Under the pieces are notes generated by a model. It had not been told where the DNA came from. It made no database searches and was given only the letters and a program-made list of their open reading frames with translations. A DNA stretch of 64,000 nucleotides from Pseudomonas chlororaphis. GTDB taxonomy: Bacteria > Pseudomonadota > Gammaproteobacteria > Pseudomonadales > Pseudomonadaceae. The stretch spans positions 2,927,734-2,991,733 of the forward strand of contig CP011020.1 of the NCBI GenBank assembly GCA_001023535.1, written 5' to 3'. A program made the position numbers and the translations under genes. The stretch's first letter is position 1. Each line of letters begins with the position of its first letter. Shown piece after piece: positions 1 through 7,256 of this stretch.

Positions 1-8
1 ACCAAAAT

Positions 9-96
9 GTGGGAGCGGGCTTGCTCGCGAAAGCGCACTGACCATCAACGAAGATGTTGATGTTCTACCGCCTTCGCGAGCAAGCCCGCTCCCACA
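9..96. repeat. REP doublet, class A
   Basis: Two inverted copies of the Pseudomonas REP core GGGAGCGGGCTTGCTCGCGA face each other across about 45 bases. The doublet lies just beyond the 3' end of the gluconate permease gene. Confidence 0.9.
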
Positions 97-111
97 TTGC
101 TTATGCGCGGC

Positions 112-1464
112 TTAAACCACCAGCGACAACAACAGGATAAAGCCCAGGCCCACCACGGACAGGATGGTCTCCATCGCGGTCCAGGTCTTGAACGTCTCGG
201 CCACGGTCATGTTGAAGTACTGCTTGACCAGCCAGAAACCTGCATCGTTGACGTGGGACAGGATCAACGAACCGGCGCCGGTTGCCAGCACCAGCAACTC
301 GCGGTTCACACCCGGGATCATCCCCACCACAGGGACCACGATGCCAGCACCGGTGATGGTCGCGACGGTGGCCGAACCGGTGGCGATACGAATCACCGCG
401 GCCACCAGCCAGGCCAGCAGGATCGGCGAGATCTGCGCATTCACCGCCATATGGCCGATGACATCACCCACGCCGCTGGTCACCAGCATCTGCTTGAAGC
501 CACCACCGGCACCGATGATCAGGATGATCGCGGCGGTGGGCGCCAGGCTGGCGTCGAGCAACTTCAGGATCTGGTTCGAACCGATGCCCTGGCGATGCCC
601 GAAGGTGTACAGCGACAGCAACAGCGCCAGCAGCAACGCCGAGATCGGGTGGCCGATCAGGTCCATGAACGTGCGAAAGACGTTACCGTCCGGCAGCACC
701 ACATCGGCAAAAGTCTTGAGCAGCATCAGGAACACCGGCAGCAGAACGGTAACCAGGGTGATGCTGAAGCTCGGCAGTTCCTTGGCATCGGGTTCGCGGG
801 CCAGTTGGTCAACCAGCTCCTGGTTGGCGTGACCTGGAATGTGCTTGGCGATGAACGTACCGAAAATCGGACCGGCAATGATGGCGGTCGGCAAGGCAAC
901 GATCAGCCCATAGAGGATGGTCTTGCCGATGTCGGCGCCGAACACCCCGATGGCCAGCAGCGGCCCCGGGTGTGGCGGTACCAGGCCGTGCACGGCGGAC
1001 AGGCCGGCGAGCAGCGGGATGCCGATCTTGATGATCGACACGCCGGTGCGCCGGGCCACGATGAACACCAGCGGGATCAACAGCACGAAGCCGATTTCGA
1101 AGAACAGCGGAATCCCCACCAGGAACGCGGCGAACATCATGGCCCACTGCACCTTGTCCTTGCCGAACGCGCGGATCAAGGTCTGGGCGATCTGGTCGGC
1201 CCCGCCCGACTCGGCCATCATCTTGCCGAGCATCGTGCCCAGCGCCAGGATGATCCCGACAAAGCCCAGCACCCCCCCGAAGCCGTCCTGGAACGCCTTG
1301 ATGATGGTGCCGATCGGCATGCCCGAGGTCAGGCCGAGAAACGCGGCGGCGATGGTCAGGGCAATGAACGGGTGGAGTTTGAACTGGGTGATGAGGAGGA
1401 TAAGTCCGATCACCGTGACCACTGCATCGAGCAGTAGGAACGTCTCGTGGGACATGCCAAACAT
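112..1464 (-). CDS. gntT: Gluconate permease, GntP family
   Basis: A 450-residue inner-membrane H+/gluconate symporter that imports gluconate for GntK. The protein is almost entirely hydrophobic helices, with the GntP-family length and features: VPPHPGPLLAIG near residue 160, and FFEIGFVLLIPLVF near 120. The ATG at 1464 has a GGAGA ribosome-binding site 8 bases upstream. The A-rich stretch AATAACAACAACAAA sits directly before it (1481-1495) and resembles a Crc/Hfq target. A GntR-type operator-like palindrome (1521-1534) lies between this gene and gntK, so gntT probably has its own promoter although gntK precedes it on the same strand. Family membership is clear. Gluconate as substrate is inferred from the gntK and gntR neighbours. 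Confidence 0.93.
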   Translation of the reverse strand: MFGMSHETFLLLDAVVTVIGLILLITQFKLHPFIALTIAAAFLGLTSGMPIGTIIKAFQDGFGGVLGFVGIILALGTMLGKMMAESGGADQIAQTLIRAFGKDKVQWAMMFAAFLVGIPLFFEIGFVLLIPLVFIVARRTGVSIIKIGIPLLAGLSAVHGLVPPHPGPLLAIGVFGADIGKTILYGLIVALPTAIIAGPIFGTFIAKHIPGHANQELVDQLAREPDAKELPSFSITLVTVLLPVFLMLLKTFADVVLPDGNVFRTFMDLIGHPISALLLALLLSLYTFGHRQGIGSNQILKLLDASLAPTAAIILIIGAGGGFKQMLVTSGVGDVIGHMAVNAQISPILLAWLVAAVIRIATGSATVATITGAGIVVPVVGMIPGVNRELLVLATGAGSLILSHVNDAGFWLVKQYFNMTVAETFKTWTAMETILSVVGLGFILLLSLVV

Positions 1465-1480
1465 GAGGGGTGTCTCCTGA

Positions 1481-1495
1481 TTTGTTGTTGTTATT
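1481..1495 (-). promoter_or_regulatory. Candidate Hfq/Crc (AANAANAA) site in gntT leader
   Basis: Minus strand reads AATAACAACAACAAA immediately upstream of the gntT Shine-Dalgarno. This fits the AANAANAA catabolite-repression motif bound by Hfq/Crc in pseudomonads. Its function is inferred. Confidence 0.55.
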
Positions 1496-1520
1496 GAAGC
1501 AGTTAGTTGTAAGCCGTCGG

Positions 1521-1534
1521 GACAGCGCTATCTT
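1521..1534. promoter_or_regulatory. GntR operator-like site 1 (gntT)
   Basis: GACAGCGCTATCTT has an AGCGCT core. Its reverse complement contains AAG-N-TAGCGCT, the core I recall for Pseudomonas GntR operators. It lies upstream of gntT. Near-identical copies precede gntK (2109) and gntR (2259). Confidence 0.65.
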
Positions 1535-1556
1535 TCTGACGCAAAAACAGTGGGGC

Positions 1557-2090
1557 TCAGCTCGCCAGCTTCAAGCCGTGTTCCAACCACCAGGCGTAGG
1601 CTTGCTGGGCCAGTTCGTCGACGCTGTGGCTGGACGCGTCCAGAGCCAGGGTCAGGGGCTCGCCGACAGGGGACTGGAGGGTGGCAAACTGGCTGTCGAT
1701 CAGGGTCGACGGCATGAAATGGCCCGGACGATGGGACACGCGGTCGGCGGCCACTTCGGGGGTCAGTTCGAGGAATACGAAGCCCAAGCCCGGCAAGGCG
1801 CTGCGCAGACGTTCGCGATAACTGCGCTTGAGGGCCGAACAGGTCAGCACCGGGCGTTCGCCGGTGGCATCGACGCGGCGCAACTCGTCGCACAGGCTGT
1901 CGAGCCAGCCGGCACGGTCGTCGTCGTTCAGGGGAATACCGGCGCTCATCTTCTGGATGTTGGCCGCAGGGTGGAAGGTGTCGCCTTCGATGGCGGTGGC
2001 GCCGCTCAACTGGCACAGGGCCTGGCTGACACAGGTTTTGCCGCAACCGGCAACGCCCATGATGACCAGGGCGGTGATGGGATTGTTCAT
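1557..2090 (-). CDS. gntK: Gluconokinase
   Basis: A 177-residue cytoplasmic kinase that phosphorylates D-gluconate with ATP to 6-phosphogluconate, which feeds Edd. The Walker A motif GVAGCGKT is near residues 13-20. The family motifs EGDTFHP (about 36-42) and LTCSALKRSYRERLR (about 83-97) and the GHFMP segment are present, and the length is typical of GntK. The ATG at 2090 follows GAGGT. A GntR-like operator (2109-2122) lies 19 bases upstream of the start. gntT follows downstream on the same strand after 92 bases. Confidence 0.95.
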   Translation of the reverse strand: MNNPITALVIMGVAGCGKTCVSQALCQLSGATAIEGDTFHPAANIQKMSAGIPLNDDDRAGWLDSLCDELRRVDATGERPVLTCSALKRSYRERLRSALPGLGFVFLELTPEVAADRVSHRPGHFMPSTLIDSQFATLQSPVGEPLTLALDASSHSVDELAQQAYAWWLEHGLKLAS

Positions 2091-2108
2091 GTAACACCTC
2101 AGCGCGCA

Positions 2109-2122
2109 GACAGCGCTACCTT
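2109..2122. promoter_or_regulatory. GntR operator-like site 2 (gntK)
   Basis: GACAGCGCTACCTT matches site 3 exactly over 14 bases and sits just upstream of the gntK start. Repressor binding here would block gntK transcription. Confidence 0.7.
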
Positions 2123-2258
2123 TGCCAGTTATGACACCGCAGCAAAAGCAGAAGTTGCCGACGCCTTCTTGTCATTTTTGTGGTTGCAGCATGTTCGTTC
2201 ACGACACCCACGCACGAGGTTCAGGCAAACCCCGCTCACGCATTTGCAGCCGCGTCGA

Positions 2259-2272
2259 GACAGCGCTACCTT
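2259..2272. promoter_or_regulatory. GntR operator-like site 3 (gntR)
   Basis: GACAGCGCTACCTT is the third copy and lies 34 bases before the gntR start codon, which suggests autoregulation. Confidence 0.7.
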
Positions 2273-2305
2273 AGTGCCTTGATTTTTGTTTGGCAAGCCG
2301 CCCTG

Positions 2306-3337
2306 ATGACCGCCCCTAAAAACGATAAGAATCCTCGCACCACCGGCCGCCCTACCCTCAACGAAGTAGCACACCTGGCCGGTGTCAGCCCCATCACCGC
2401 TTCCCGCGCCCTGCGCGGCGTCAGCACCGTGGCCACGGAACTGGTGGAAAAAGTCCGCCAGGCCGCGCTGGAACTCAACTACGTGGTCAACCCGGCCGCC
2501 CGTGCGCTGGCATCGGCCCAGAGCCATTCGGTGGTGGTGCTGGTCCCGTCGCTGTCCAACCTGCTGTTCATCGACACCCTCGAGGCGATCCATCGTGTGC
2601 TGCGGCCCAAGGGCTTCGAAGTGGTGATCGGCAACTACCACTATTCCCGGGACGAAGAAGAAGACCTGTTGCGCAACTACATGGCCTATCAGCCACGAGG
2701 TTTGCTGCTGACCGGTTTCGACCGCACCGAGAGCGCCCGGCGCATGATCGAGGCCAGCAACATTCCCTGTGTGTACATGATGGAACTGGACCCCGGCGCG
2801 GGCCTCAATTGCGTGGGCTTTTCCCAACTCAAGGCTGGCGAGACGGCCGCCGCGCACCTGATTTCCAAGGGCCGCAAGCGCCTGGCCTACATCGGCGCCC
2901 AGCTGGACCAGCGCACCCTGGCGCGTGGTGAAGGCTTCCGCCGCGCGTTGCAGAAGGCCGGGCTGTACGACCCGGACCTGGAACTGCTGACGCCACGCCC
3001 GTCCTCGGTGGGGCTGGGCGGCGAGCTGTTTCTGCAATTGCTCGACAGCCACCCGGATGTCGACGCGATCTTCTTCGGCAACGACGACCTGGCCCATGGC
3101 GCCTTGTTCGAAGCCCTGCGCTGCGGCATCAGGATCCCCGAGCAGATCTCGGTCCTGGGCTTCAACGACCTGCCCGCCTCCGCCCACATGGTGCCGCGCC
3201 TGAGCAGCATCAGCACCCCACGGGAAGCCATCGGCCAGCGCGCCGCTGAGCAGATGCTGACGCTGATGGCGGGCAACCGCATCGCGCAACCGGTGGTGGA
3301 CATGGGGTTCGAACTCAAAGTACGCGAAAGCACCTGA
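2306..3337 (+). CDS. gntR: LacI-family gluconate-responsive repressor
   Basis: A 343-residue transcription regulator. The N-terminal LacI-type helix-turn-helix is PTLNEVAHLAGVSPITASRA (about residues 15-34), followed by a hinge helix with NPAARALAS. A periplasmic-binding-protein-like effector domain fills the rest, with the family's FGNDDLAHGA segment near residue 255. I chose the ATG at 2306: an upstream in-frame GTG would add 42 residues lacking conserved character and would run through operator site 3. The gene is divergent from gntK-gntT, and each of the three genes carries the same operator-like sequence, so it is very likely the gluconate repressor of this regulon. Gluconate or 6-phosphogluconate as inducer is family knowledge, not visible here. 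Confidence 0.9.
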   Translation: MTAPKNDKNPRTTGRPTLNEVAHLAGVSPITASRALRGVSTVATELVEKVRQAALELNYVVNPAARALASAQSHSVVVLVPSLSNLLFIDTLEAIHRVLRPKGFEVVIGNYHYSRDEEEDLLRNYMAYQPRGLLLTGFDRTESARRMIEASNIPCVYMMELDPGAGLNCVGFSQLKAGETAAAHLISKGRKRLAYIGAQLDQRTLARGEGFRRALQKAGLYDPDLELLTPRPSSVGLGGELFLQLLDSHPDVDAIFFGNDDLAHGALFEALRCGIRIPEQISVLGFNDLPASAHMVPRLSSISTPREAIGQRAAEQMLTLMAGNRIAQPVVDMGFELKVREST

Positions 3338-3490
3338 AGGCCCAGGCGGTCGATCGATGCCGTCCAGCGGCAAGGGTTGGCCGCCCTTCCTAGCGTCCGA
3401 TGGCGCCGCCCCCTGTAAAACCTGGGGTCGCAGGCCAGGCATGGGAATTGCTCTGGCCCATGGCCCAGCCATTACCTACAGGTGTCCATC

Positions 3491-4036
3491 ATGTTGGTCA
3501 GTGCCAAACAACAAGCGATGAATCTGCCCCTCAAACGCCCCGGCGAGGACCTTACCGCCGAGGCGGCCAGCGGCCTGCAAAGCGCCGCATTGCAGGCGCT
3601 GCGCGATAACGTCCAGGCCCAAGCCAGCCAGGCCAGCACCCAGGTCCAGGATTCGTTCACCCGCCGCGCCACCCAGCAGGTCAACGCAGCCACCGCCATC
3701 AGCGACAAGGTGGACGAGGCGTTCGCCAAGACCCGCGTGCAATTGCAGAGCTCGTCGTCCAAAGACACTGCCGCGGCCGGCAGTTCCGCAATGGAAGCCT
3801 TCAAGGACTACATGAGCAAGACGCCGGAGCAACGCCTGCGCGACAGCATTCTTGCGGAGCTGGGCATCACCGAAGAAGAGTTCCAGGCAATGCCGCCCGA
3901 GAAGCAGGCCGCCGTCAGCCAGGAGATCGCGCAACGCATGCAGGACAAATCAGCGATAGCCCAGGTTGAAAAGGCCCAGGAAAACCGTACCGATGGCAAA
4001 ACCCCATTGGCTGATGTGTTCCTCGCCTCTCTCTAA
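3491..4036 (+). CDS. Conserved-looking protein of unknown function, Ala/Gln-rich helical
   Basis: A protein of about 181 residues that I do not recognise. It is hydrophilic, rich in Ala, Gln, Glu and Lys, and likely mostly alpha-helical. Stretches such as QAQASQASTQVQDSF could form coiled coil. No signal peptide or membrane segment is visible. A more ordered core is TPEQRLRDSILAELGITEEEFQAMPPEKQAAVSQEIAQRM (split here only by description, about residues 112-152). I prefer the ATG at 3491, preceded by AGGTG. A GTG at 3482 would add three residues. GC3 bias agrees with real coding. The gene is monocistronic, with gntR upstream and a GNAT gene 64 bases downstream. Confidence 0.75.
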   Translation: MLVSAKQQAMNLPLKRPGEDLTAEAASGLQSAALQALRDNVQAQASQASTQVQDSFTRRATQQVNAATAISDKVDEAFAKTRVQLQSSSSKDTAAAGSSAMEAFKDYMSKTPEQRLRDSILAELGITEEEFQAMPPEKQAAVSQEIAQRMQDKSAIAQVEKAQENRTDGKTPLADVFLASL

Positions 4037-4100
4037 GCTTGATGATGCGCCGGGGCGGCCAGCTATACTGGCGGCCCCTGATTCCCTCCCCGTCCCTGCC

Positions 4101-4517
4101 ATGCCTGAAATCCACTACACGCTGCTCGACGAACCGCTATGGCCGCTGATGAACAAGTTCTACCGCGCCCACCAATCCTCAATGAAGGCGGTGCGTGACG
4201 CACAGCTGTGGGTAGCGCGCCAGGACGACATCGTCGCCGCCCTGTGCCTGCGGCAGGTAGCAGGTGGGCATTGGTTGACCGGATTGTTTGTCGACCCGGC
4301 CTACCGCGCCCAAGGCATCGCGGCGCGGTTGATCGCCGAGGCGGTGAAGGCCGTGCAAGCGCCGGTGTGGTTGTTCTGCCATCCGGACCTGCGTGAATTT
4401 TATGAACGACGCGGATTCAGCTTCGACCCGGCCCTGCCCTATGCGATGGCGGAGCGATTGAGCCGGTATGCGCGCAGCAAGCCGATGATTGCGATGGGGT
4501 TGGTGCCTCCTTCTTAA
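4101..4517 (+). CDS. GNAT-family N-acetyltransferase
   Basis: A 138-residue protein with the GNAT acetyl-CoA-binding motif A, LFVDPAYRAQGIAARLIAEA, at about residues 65-84. It is followed by WLFCHPDLREFYERRGF (about 92-108), the usual end-of-fold FYERRGF signature. The substrate cannot be read from the sequence. The ATG at 4101 is preferred to a start in the overlapping upstream frame because the domain begins immediately after it. The gene lies 64 bases after the unknown protein and is followed by a REP doublet, so transcription probably ends here. Confidence 0.85.
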   Translation: MPEIHYTLLDEPLWPLMNKFYRAHQSSMKAVRDAQLWVARQDDIVAALCLRQVAGGHWLTGLFVDPAYRAQGIAARLIAEAVKAVQAPVWLFCHPDLREFYERRGFSFDPALPYAMAERLSRYARSKPMIAMGLVPPS

Positions 4518-4533
4518 TGGCAACACAGGCCAA

Positions 4534-4621
4534 TGTGGGAGCGAGCTTGCTCGCGATGGCGTCGGGTCTGTGATTCGACTGTGACCGACACACCGCTATC
4601 GCGAGGAAGCTCGCTCCCACA
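4534..4621. repeat. REP doublet, class A
   Basis: Inverted pair of GGGAGCGAGCTTGCTCGCGA-type cores. The right arm carries a G for C change (GCGAGGAAGCTCGCTCCC). It separates the convergent GNAT and deformylase genes. Confidence 0.88.
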
Positions 4622-4642
4622 GAGGGACTGTGTCGGCTCCAG

Positions 4643-5182
4643 TCAGTCGTCGGCCGCAGGGTCCAGGTCCGGGAACATCACCTCGGTGAAGCCGAACTTG
4701 CTGAAGTCGCTGATGCGCGACGGGTACAGGCGCCCGATCAGGTGATCGCACTCATGCTGGACTACCCGCGCGTGAAACCCCGAGGCCGTACGCACGACGG
4801 GCTGGCCCTTGGGGTCGAATCCTTCGTAGCGAATGTGCCGATAGCGCTCCACGGCGCCGCGCAGGCCCGGCACGGACAGGCAACCTTCGAAGCCTTCCTC
4901 CATCTGCGGGTCCAGCGGGGTGATCAGCGGGTTGATCAGGATCGTTTGCGGCACGGCCTCGGCGTCGGGGTATCGCTCGCTGTGCTCGAAGCCGAAGATC
5001 ACCAACTGCAGGTCCACGCCGATCTGCGGCGCCGCCAGGCCAACGCCGCCGACACTTTCCATGGTCTGGAACATGTCATCGATCAACTGCCACAGCTGCG
5101 GCGAGTCGAACATCTCCGGTGGCACGGGCGGGGCAATGCGCAGCAGGCGCTCGTCCCCCATCTTCAGGATTTCGCGAATCAT
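4643..5182 (-). CDS. def: Peptide deformylase (second, non-fmt-linked type)
   Basis: A 179-residue metalloenzyme that removes the N-formyl group from nascent proteins. All three family motifs are present: [10 protein letters not shown] (about residues 47-56, G-G-Q motif), EGCLSVPG (about 97-104, metal Cys) and QHECDHLIG (about 140-148, HExxH-type metal site). It is not beside fmt, so it is probably a paralogue of the main housekeeping deformylase. Its ATG overlaps the TGA of the upstream yihY-like gene by 4 bases (ATGA), which indicates translational coupling. Confidence 0.93.
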   Translation of the reverse strand: MIREILKMGDERLLRIAPPVPPEMFDSPQLWQLIDDMFQTMESVGGVGLAAPQIGVDLQLVIFGFEHSERYPDAEAVPQTILINPLITPLDPQMEEGFEGCLSVPGLRGAVERYRHIRYEGFDPKGQPVVRTASGFHARVVQHECDHLIGRLYPSRISDFSKFGFTEVMFPDLDPAADD

Positions 5183-6129
5183 GGTCGGGCTTCATCGGGG
5201 TGGGGGTGAGGGATGGAATGGTCGCGGCCCAGGCCCGACACATGCTGTTTCTCGTGCTCGCCAGGGTGTTTTTCACCCGGGTCCTTGCCCTCGGTGGACA
5301 TGTGCTCGATGACGGCATTCATTTCCGCCCCAAGCAACAGCACCGCCGAAGAAATGTAGAAGTACAGCAACAGCACGATGATCGCGCCGATGCTGCCGTA
5401 CATGGCGTTGTAGTTGGCGAAGGTCTTGACGTAGAACGCAAAGCCCAGCGAAGCGATGATCCACACCACCACCGCCAGCACCGACCCCGGCGTGATGAAG
5501 CGAAACTCCTGCTTGACGTCAGGCATCACGTAATAGATCAACGCCACCGCCACCATCAGCAAAATCACGATCACCGGCCAGCGCACGATCGTCCAGAGCG
5601 TGACGATGAATTCCTCCAGCCCGACCTGGGCCGCGATCCACTCCATCACCTGTGGCCCGAGAACCATCAGCGCCGCCGCAATAAGCAACATGCCGGCGAT
5701 GCCCACGGTGTAGAAGATCGACAGCGGGAAACGCTTCCAGGCCGGACGGCCTTCCACCACGTCGTAGGCAGCGTTCATGGCGCTCATCATCAGCCGCACG
5801 CCCGCCGAGGCGGTCCACAAGGCAATGACAATACCCACCGACAGCAACCCGCCCTTGGATTGCTGGAGCTGGTCGATCACCGGGTTGACCTGCTCCAGGG
5901 CCTGGGGCGGCAGCACCAGTTCCGACTGCAGGCGCAGCCAGGAAAAGAAGTCCGGCAGGTGCAGGAAACCGATCAGCGCGATCAGGAAGAGGATGAAGGG
6001 AAACAGCGAAAACAGCATCTGATAGGCCAATGCCGACGCATAGGTGGACATCTCGTCGTCGAGAAACTCGGTCACGGTGCGCATCATCACACGATGCAAG
6101 GGCAAGCCTTTCATGGCCGGGAACATCAT
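5179..6129 (-). CDS. YihY/BrkB-family inner-membrane protein
   Basis: A 316-residue integral membrane protein of the YihY/virulence factor BrkB family (formerly called RNase BN), whose biochemical role is unsettled. About six hydrophobic helices are visible. Family features include the N-terminal [19 protein letters not shown] (about residues 31-49) and the C-terminal half [19 protein letters not shown] (about 246-264). The tail is hydrophilic and His-rich ([20 protein letters not shown]). The ATG at 6129 is chosen because GGAGA lies 8 bases upstream; an in-frame extension of 45 residues has no support. The gene is the first of a two-gene unit with def. Confidence 0.9.
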   Translation of the reverse strand: MMFPAMKGLPLHRVMMRTVTEFLDDEMSTYASALAYQMLFSLFPFILFLIALIGFLHLPDFFSWLRLQSELVLPPQALEQVNPVIDQLQQSKGGLLSVGIVIALWTASAGVRLMMSAMNAAYDVVEGRPAWKRFPLSIFYTVGIAGMLLIAAALMVLGPQVMEWIAAQVGLEEFIVTLWTIVRWPVIVILLMVAVALIYYVMPDVKQEFRFITPGSVLAVVVWIIASLGFAFYVKTFANYNAMYGSIGAIIVLLLYFYISSAVLLLGAEMNAVIEHMSTEGKDPGEKHPGEHEKQHVSGLGRDHSIPHPHPDEARP

Positions 6130-6303
6130 GTGCGTCTCCTTTCGCCGCAAAAAAGGAAGGTCGCTTGGCGACTCATGGGTTGTTATGCCAGACAAAGTAA
6201 CCTGTTTGGCGACTTTTGGAACAATTTCCCCGGCGCAAGTTCGAGCCGACACGAAAACGGCCACCCGCAGATGGCCGTTCCAATCGTTTTTCCAGCGGGC
6301 CGG

Positions 6304-6495
6304 TTACGCTTTATCGACGCCTTTCTTGAGCGCGTCCTTGGCCTTGCCCACGTTTTGCTGGACCTCGCCCTTCTTCTCCTGGACCACGCCCTCGGCGCGC
6401 AGGCGGTCATTGTCGGTGGCCTTGCCGACGCCTTGCTTGATATTGCCGACGGCTTCGTTGGCAACGCCCTTCACTTTATCGCTCGTGCTACCCAT
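6304..6495 (-). CDS. CsbD-family stress protein
   Basis: A 63-residue, highly charged protein with the CsbD pattern: [20 protein letters not shown] followed by the internal repeat [13 protein letters not shown] and a Lys/Val-rich tail ending [10 protein letters not shown]. CsbD proteins are abundant small stress-induced proteins with no known activity. The ATG at 6495 has AGGAGA upstream. An in-frame extension to 6585 has no ribosome-binding site. Confidence 0.9.
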   Translation of the reverse strand: MGSTSDKVKGVANEAVGNIKQGVGKATDNDRLRAEGVVQEKKGEVQQNVGKAKDALKKGVDKA

Positions 6496-6690
6496 GATGT
6501 GTCTCCTGTGAACAACGCTACGAAAAGTCATTACATAGGGTTGACCGGGGCCGTTTGCGGGGAGTTTCATTTTTTTCAACGGCACATTTGATCGGCAAAT
6601 GCAGGTTGCGCTTTATGTTTGCCGAGCAACCCCCGAGAATGCCCCACGTATTCAGGCTGCGGCTTGAAGCTCCAACCCCGTAGGAACGTT

Positions 6691-7068
6691 ATGAAACTCG
6701 ATAAAAAGCAGGCCATTGCCCGCAGGAACCAGGAACTGGGCGGCGCCGTACTGGGCGTCAACAACTGCCACTTCAGCGAATTGAACCGCAACCGCAACAT
6801 TTTCTGGTTCAACCTCCCGGTGACGCGCCTGGCCATCGGGCAATACGAATGGATCCACCTGCTGCTGCACACCCCGGCCACCGACCAGTTGCTGCACCTG
6901 AAAGTGCCGACGGTGTTCCTGCGCGAAAAAATGGAAGGCCTGGAAGTACGCAACCAAGGCAAGCGCAAGGCAGCCCTGAGCCTGGAGTTGAGCGCGGACA
7001 AGGATTCGTACCTGCAAGACATGCGGCCGGGGGGCACCAACCTGGATTTTGCGCAGTTCAGGGTGTAG
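6691..7068 (+). CDS. Unknown conserved-looking 125-residue protein
   Basis: I do not recognise the family. The protein is soluble, with no signal peptide. It starts MKLDKKQAIARRNQELGGAV, has an aromatic core (NIFWFNLPVTRLAIGQYEWIHLLL, about residues 37-60) and ends in a beta-rich tail (KAALSLELSADKD). Start at 6691 follows TAGGAA. The gene is isolated between csbD (opposite strand) and a REP element plus bidirectional terminator. Codon bias matches its neighbours. Confidence 0.75.
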   Translation: MKLDKKQAIARRNQELGGAVLGVNNCHFSELNRNRNIFWFNLPVTRLAIGQYEWIHLLLHTPATDQLLHLKVPTVFLREKMEGLEVRNQGKRKAALSLELSADKDSYLQDMRPGGTNLDFAQFRV

Positions 7069-7090
7069 CCAACTGCTGACGAACAACCCA

Positions 7091-7186
7091 TTGTGGCGAG
7101 GGGATTTATCCCCGCTGGGGCGCGAAGCGGCCCTCGCTTTTTGGGTCTGCTTCGCAGCCCAGCGGGGATAAATCCCCTCGCCACAA
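7091..7186. repeat. REP doublet, class C (GGGGATTTATCCCC core)
   Basis: Inverted pair of TTGTGGCGAGGGGATTTATC arms with an inner inverted pair (CGAAGCGGCC / CTTCGCAGCC). This is the only copy of this class in the window. Confidence 0.88.
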
Positions 7187-7213
7187 CGGCGGTCGACTCC
7201 AGATCACCGCCCA

Positions 7214-7243
7214 ATAAAAAACCCCGCTCATGCGGGGCTTTTT
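7214..7243. terminator. Bidirectional Rho-independent terminator
   Basis: Stem CCCCGC/GCGGGG with a four-base loop is flanked by A6 on the left and T5 on the right. It can end fadD1 transcripts on the minus strand and read-through from 7068 on the plus strand. Confidence 0.85.
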
Positions 7244-7256
7244 GTGTACAAGCTTT

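Noticed and set aside
3400..3609. Plus-strand frame of 69 codons after gntR
   Set aside because: Low-quality Pro/Arg-rich sequence running into the start of the 3491 gene in another frame. No support for translation.
5119..6591. 490-codon plus-strand frame opposite yihY/csbD
   Set aside because: It is His/Arg/Gln-rich, has no domain, and mirrors the GC3 bias of real minus-strand genes. It spans two genes and their spacer.
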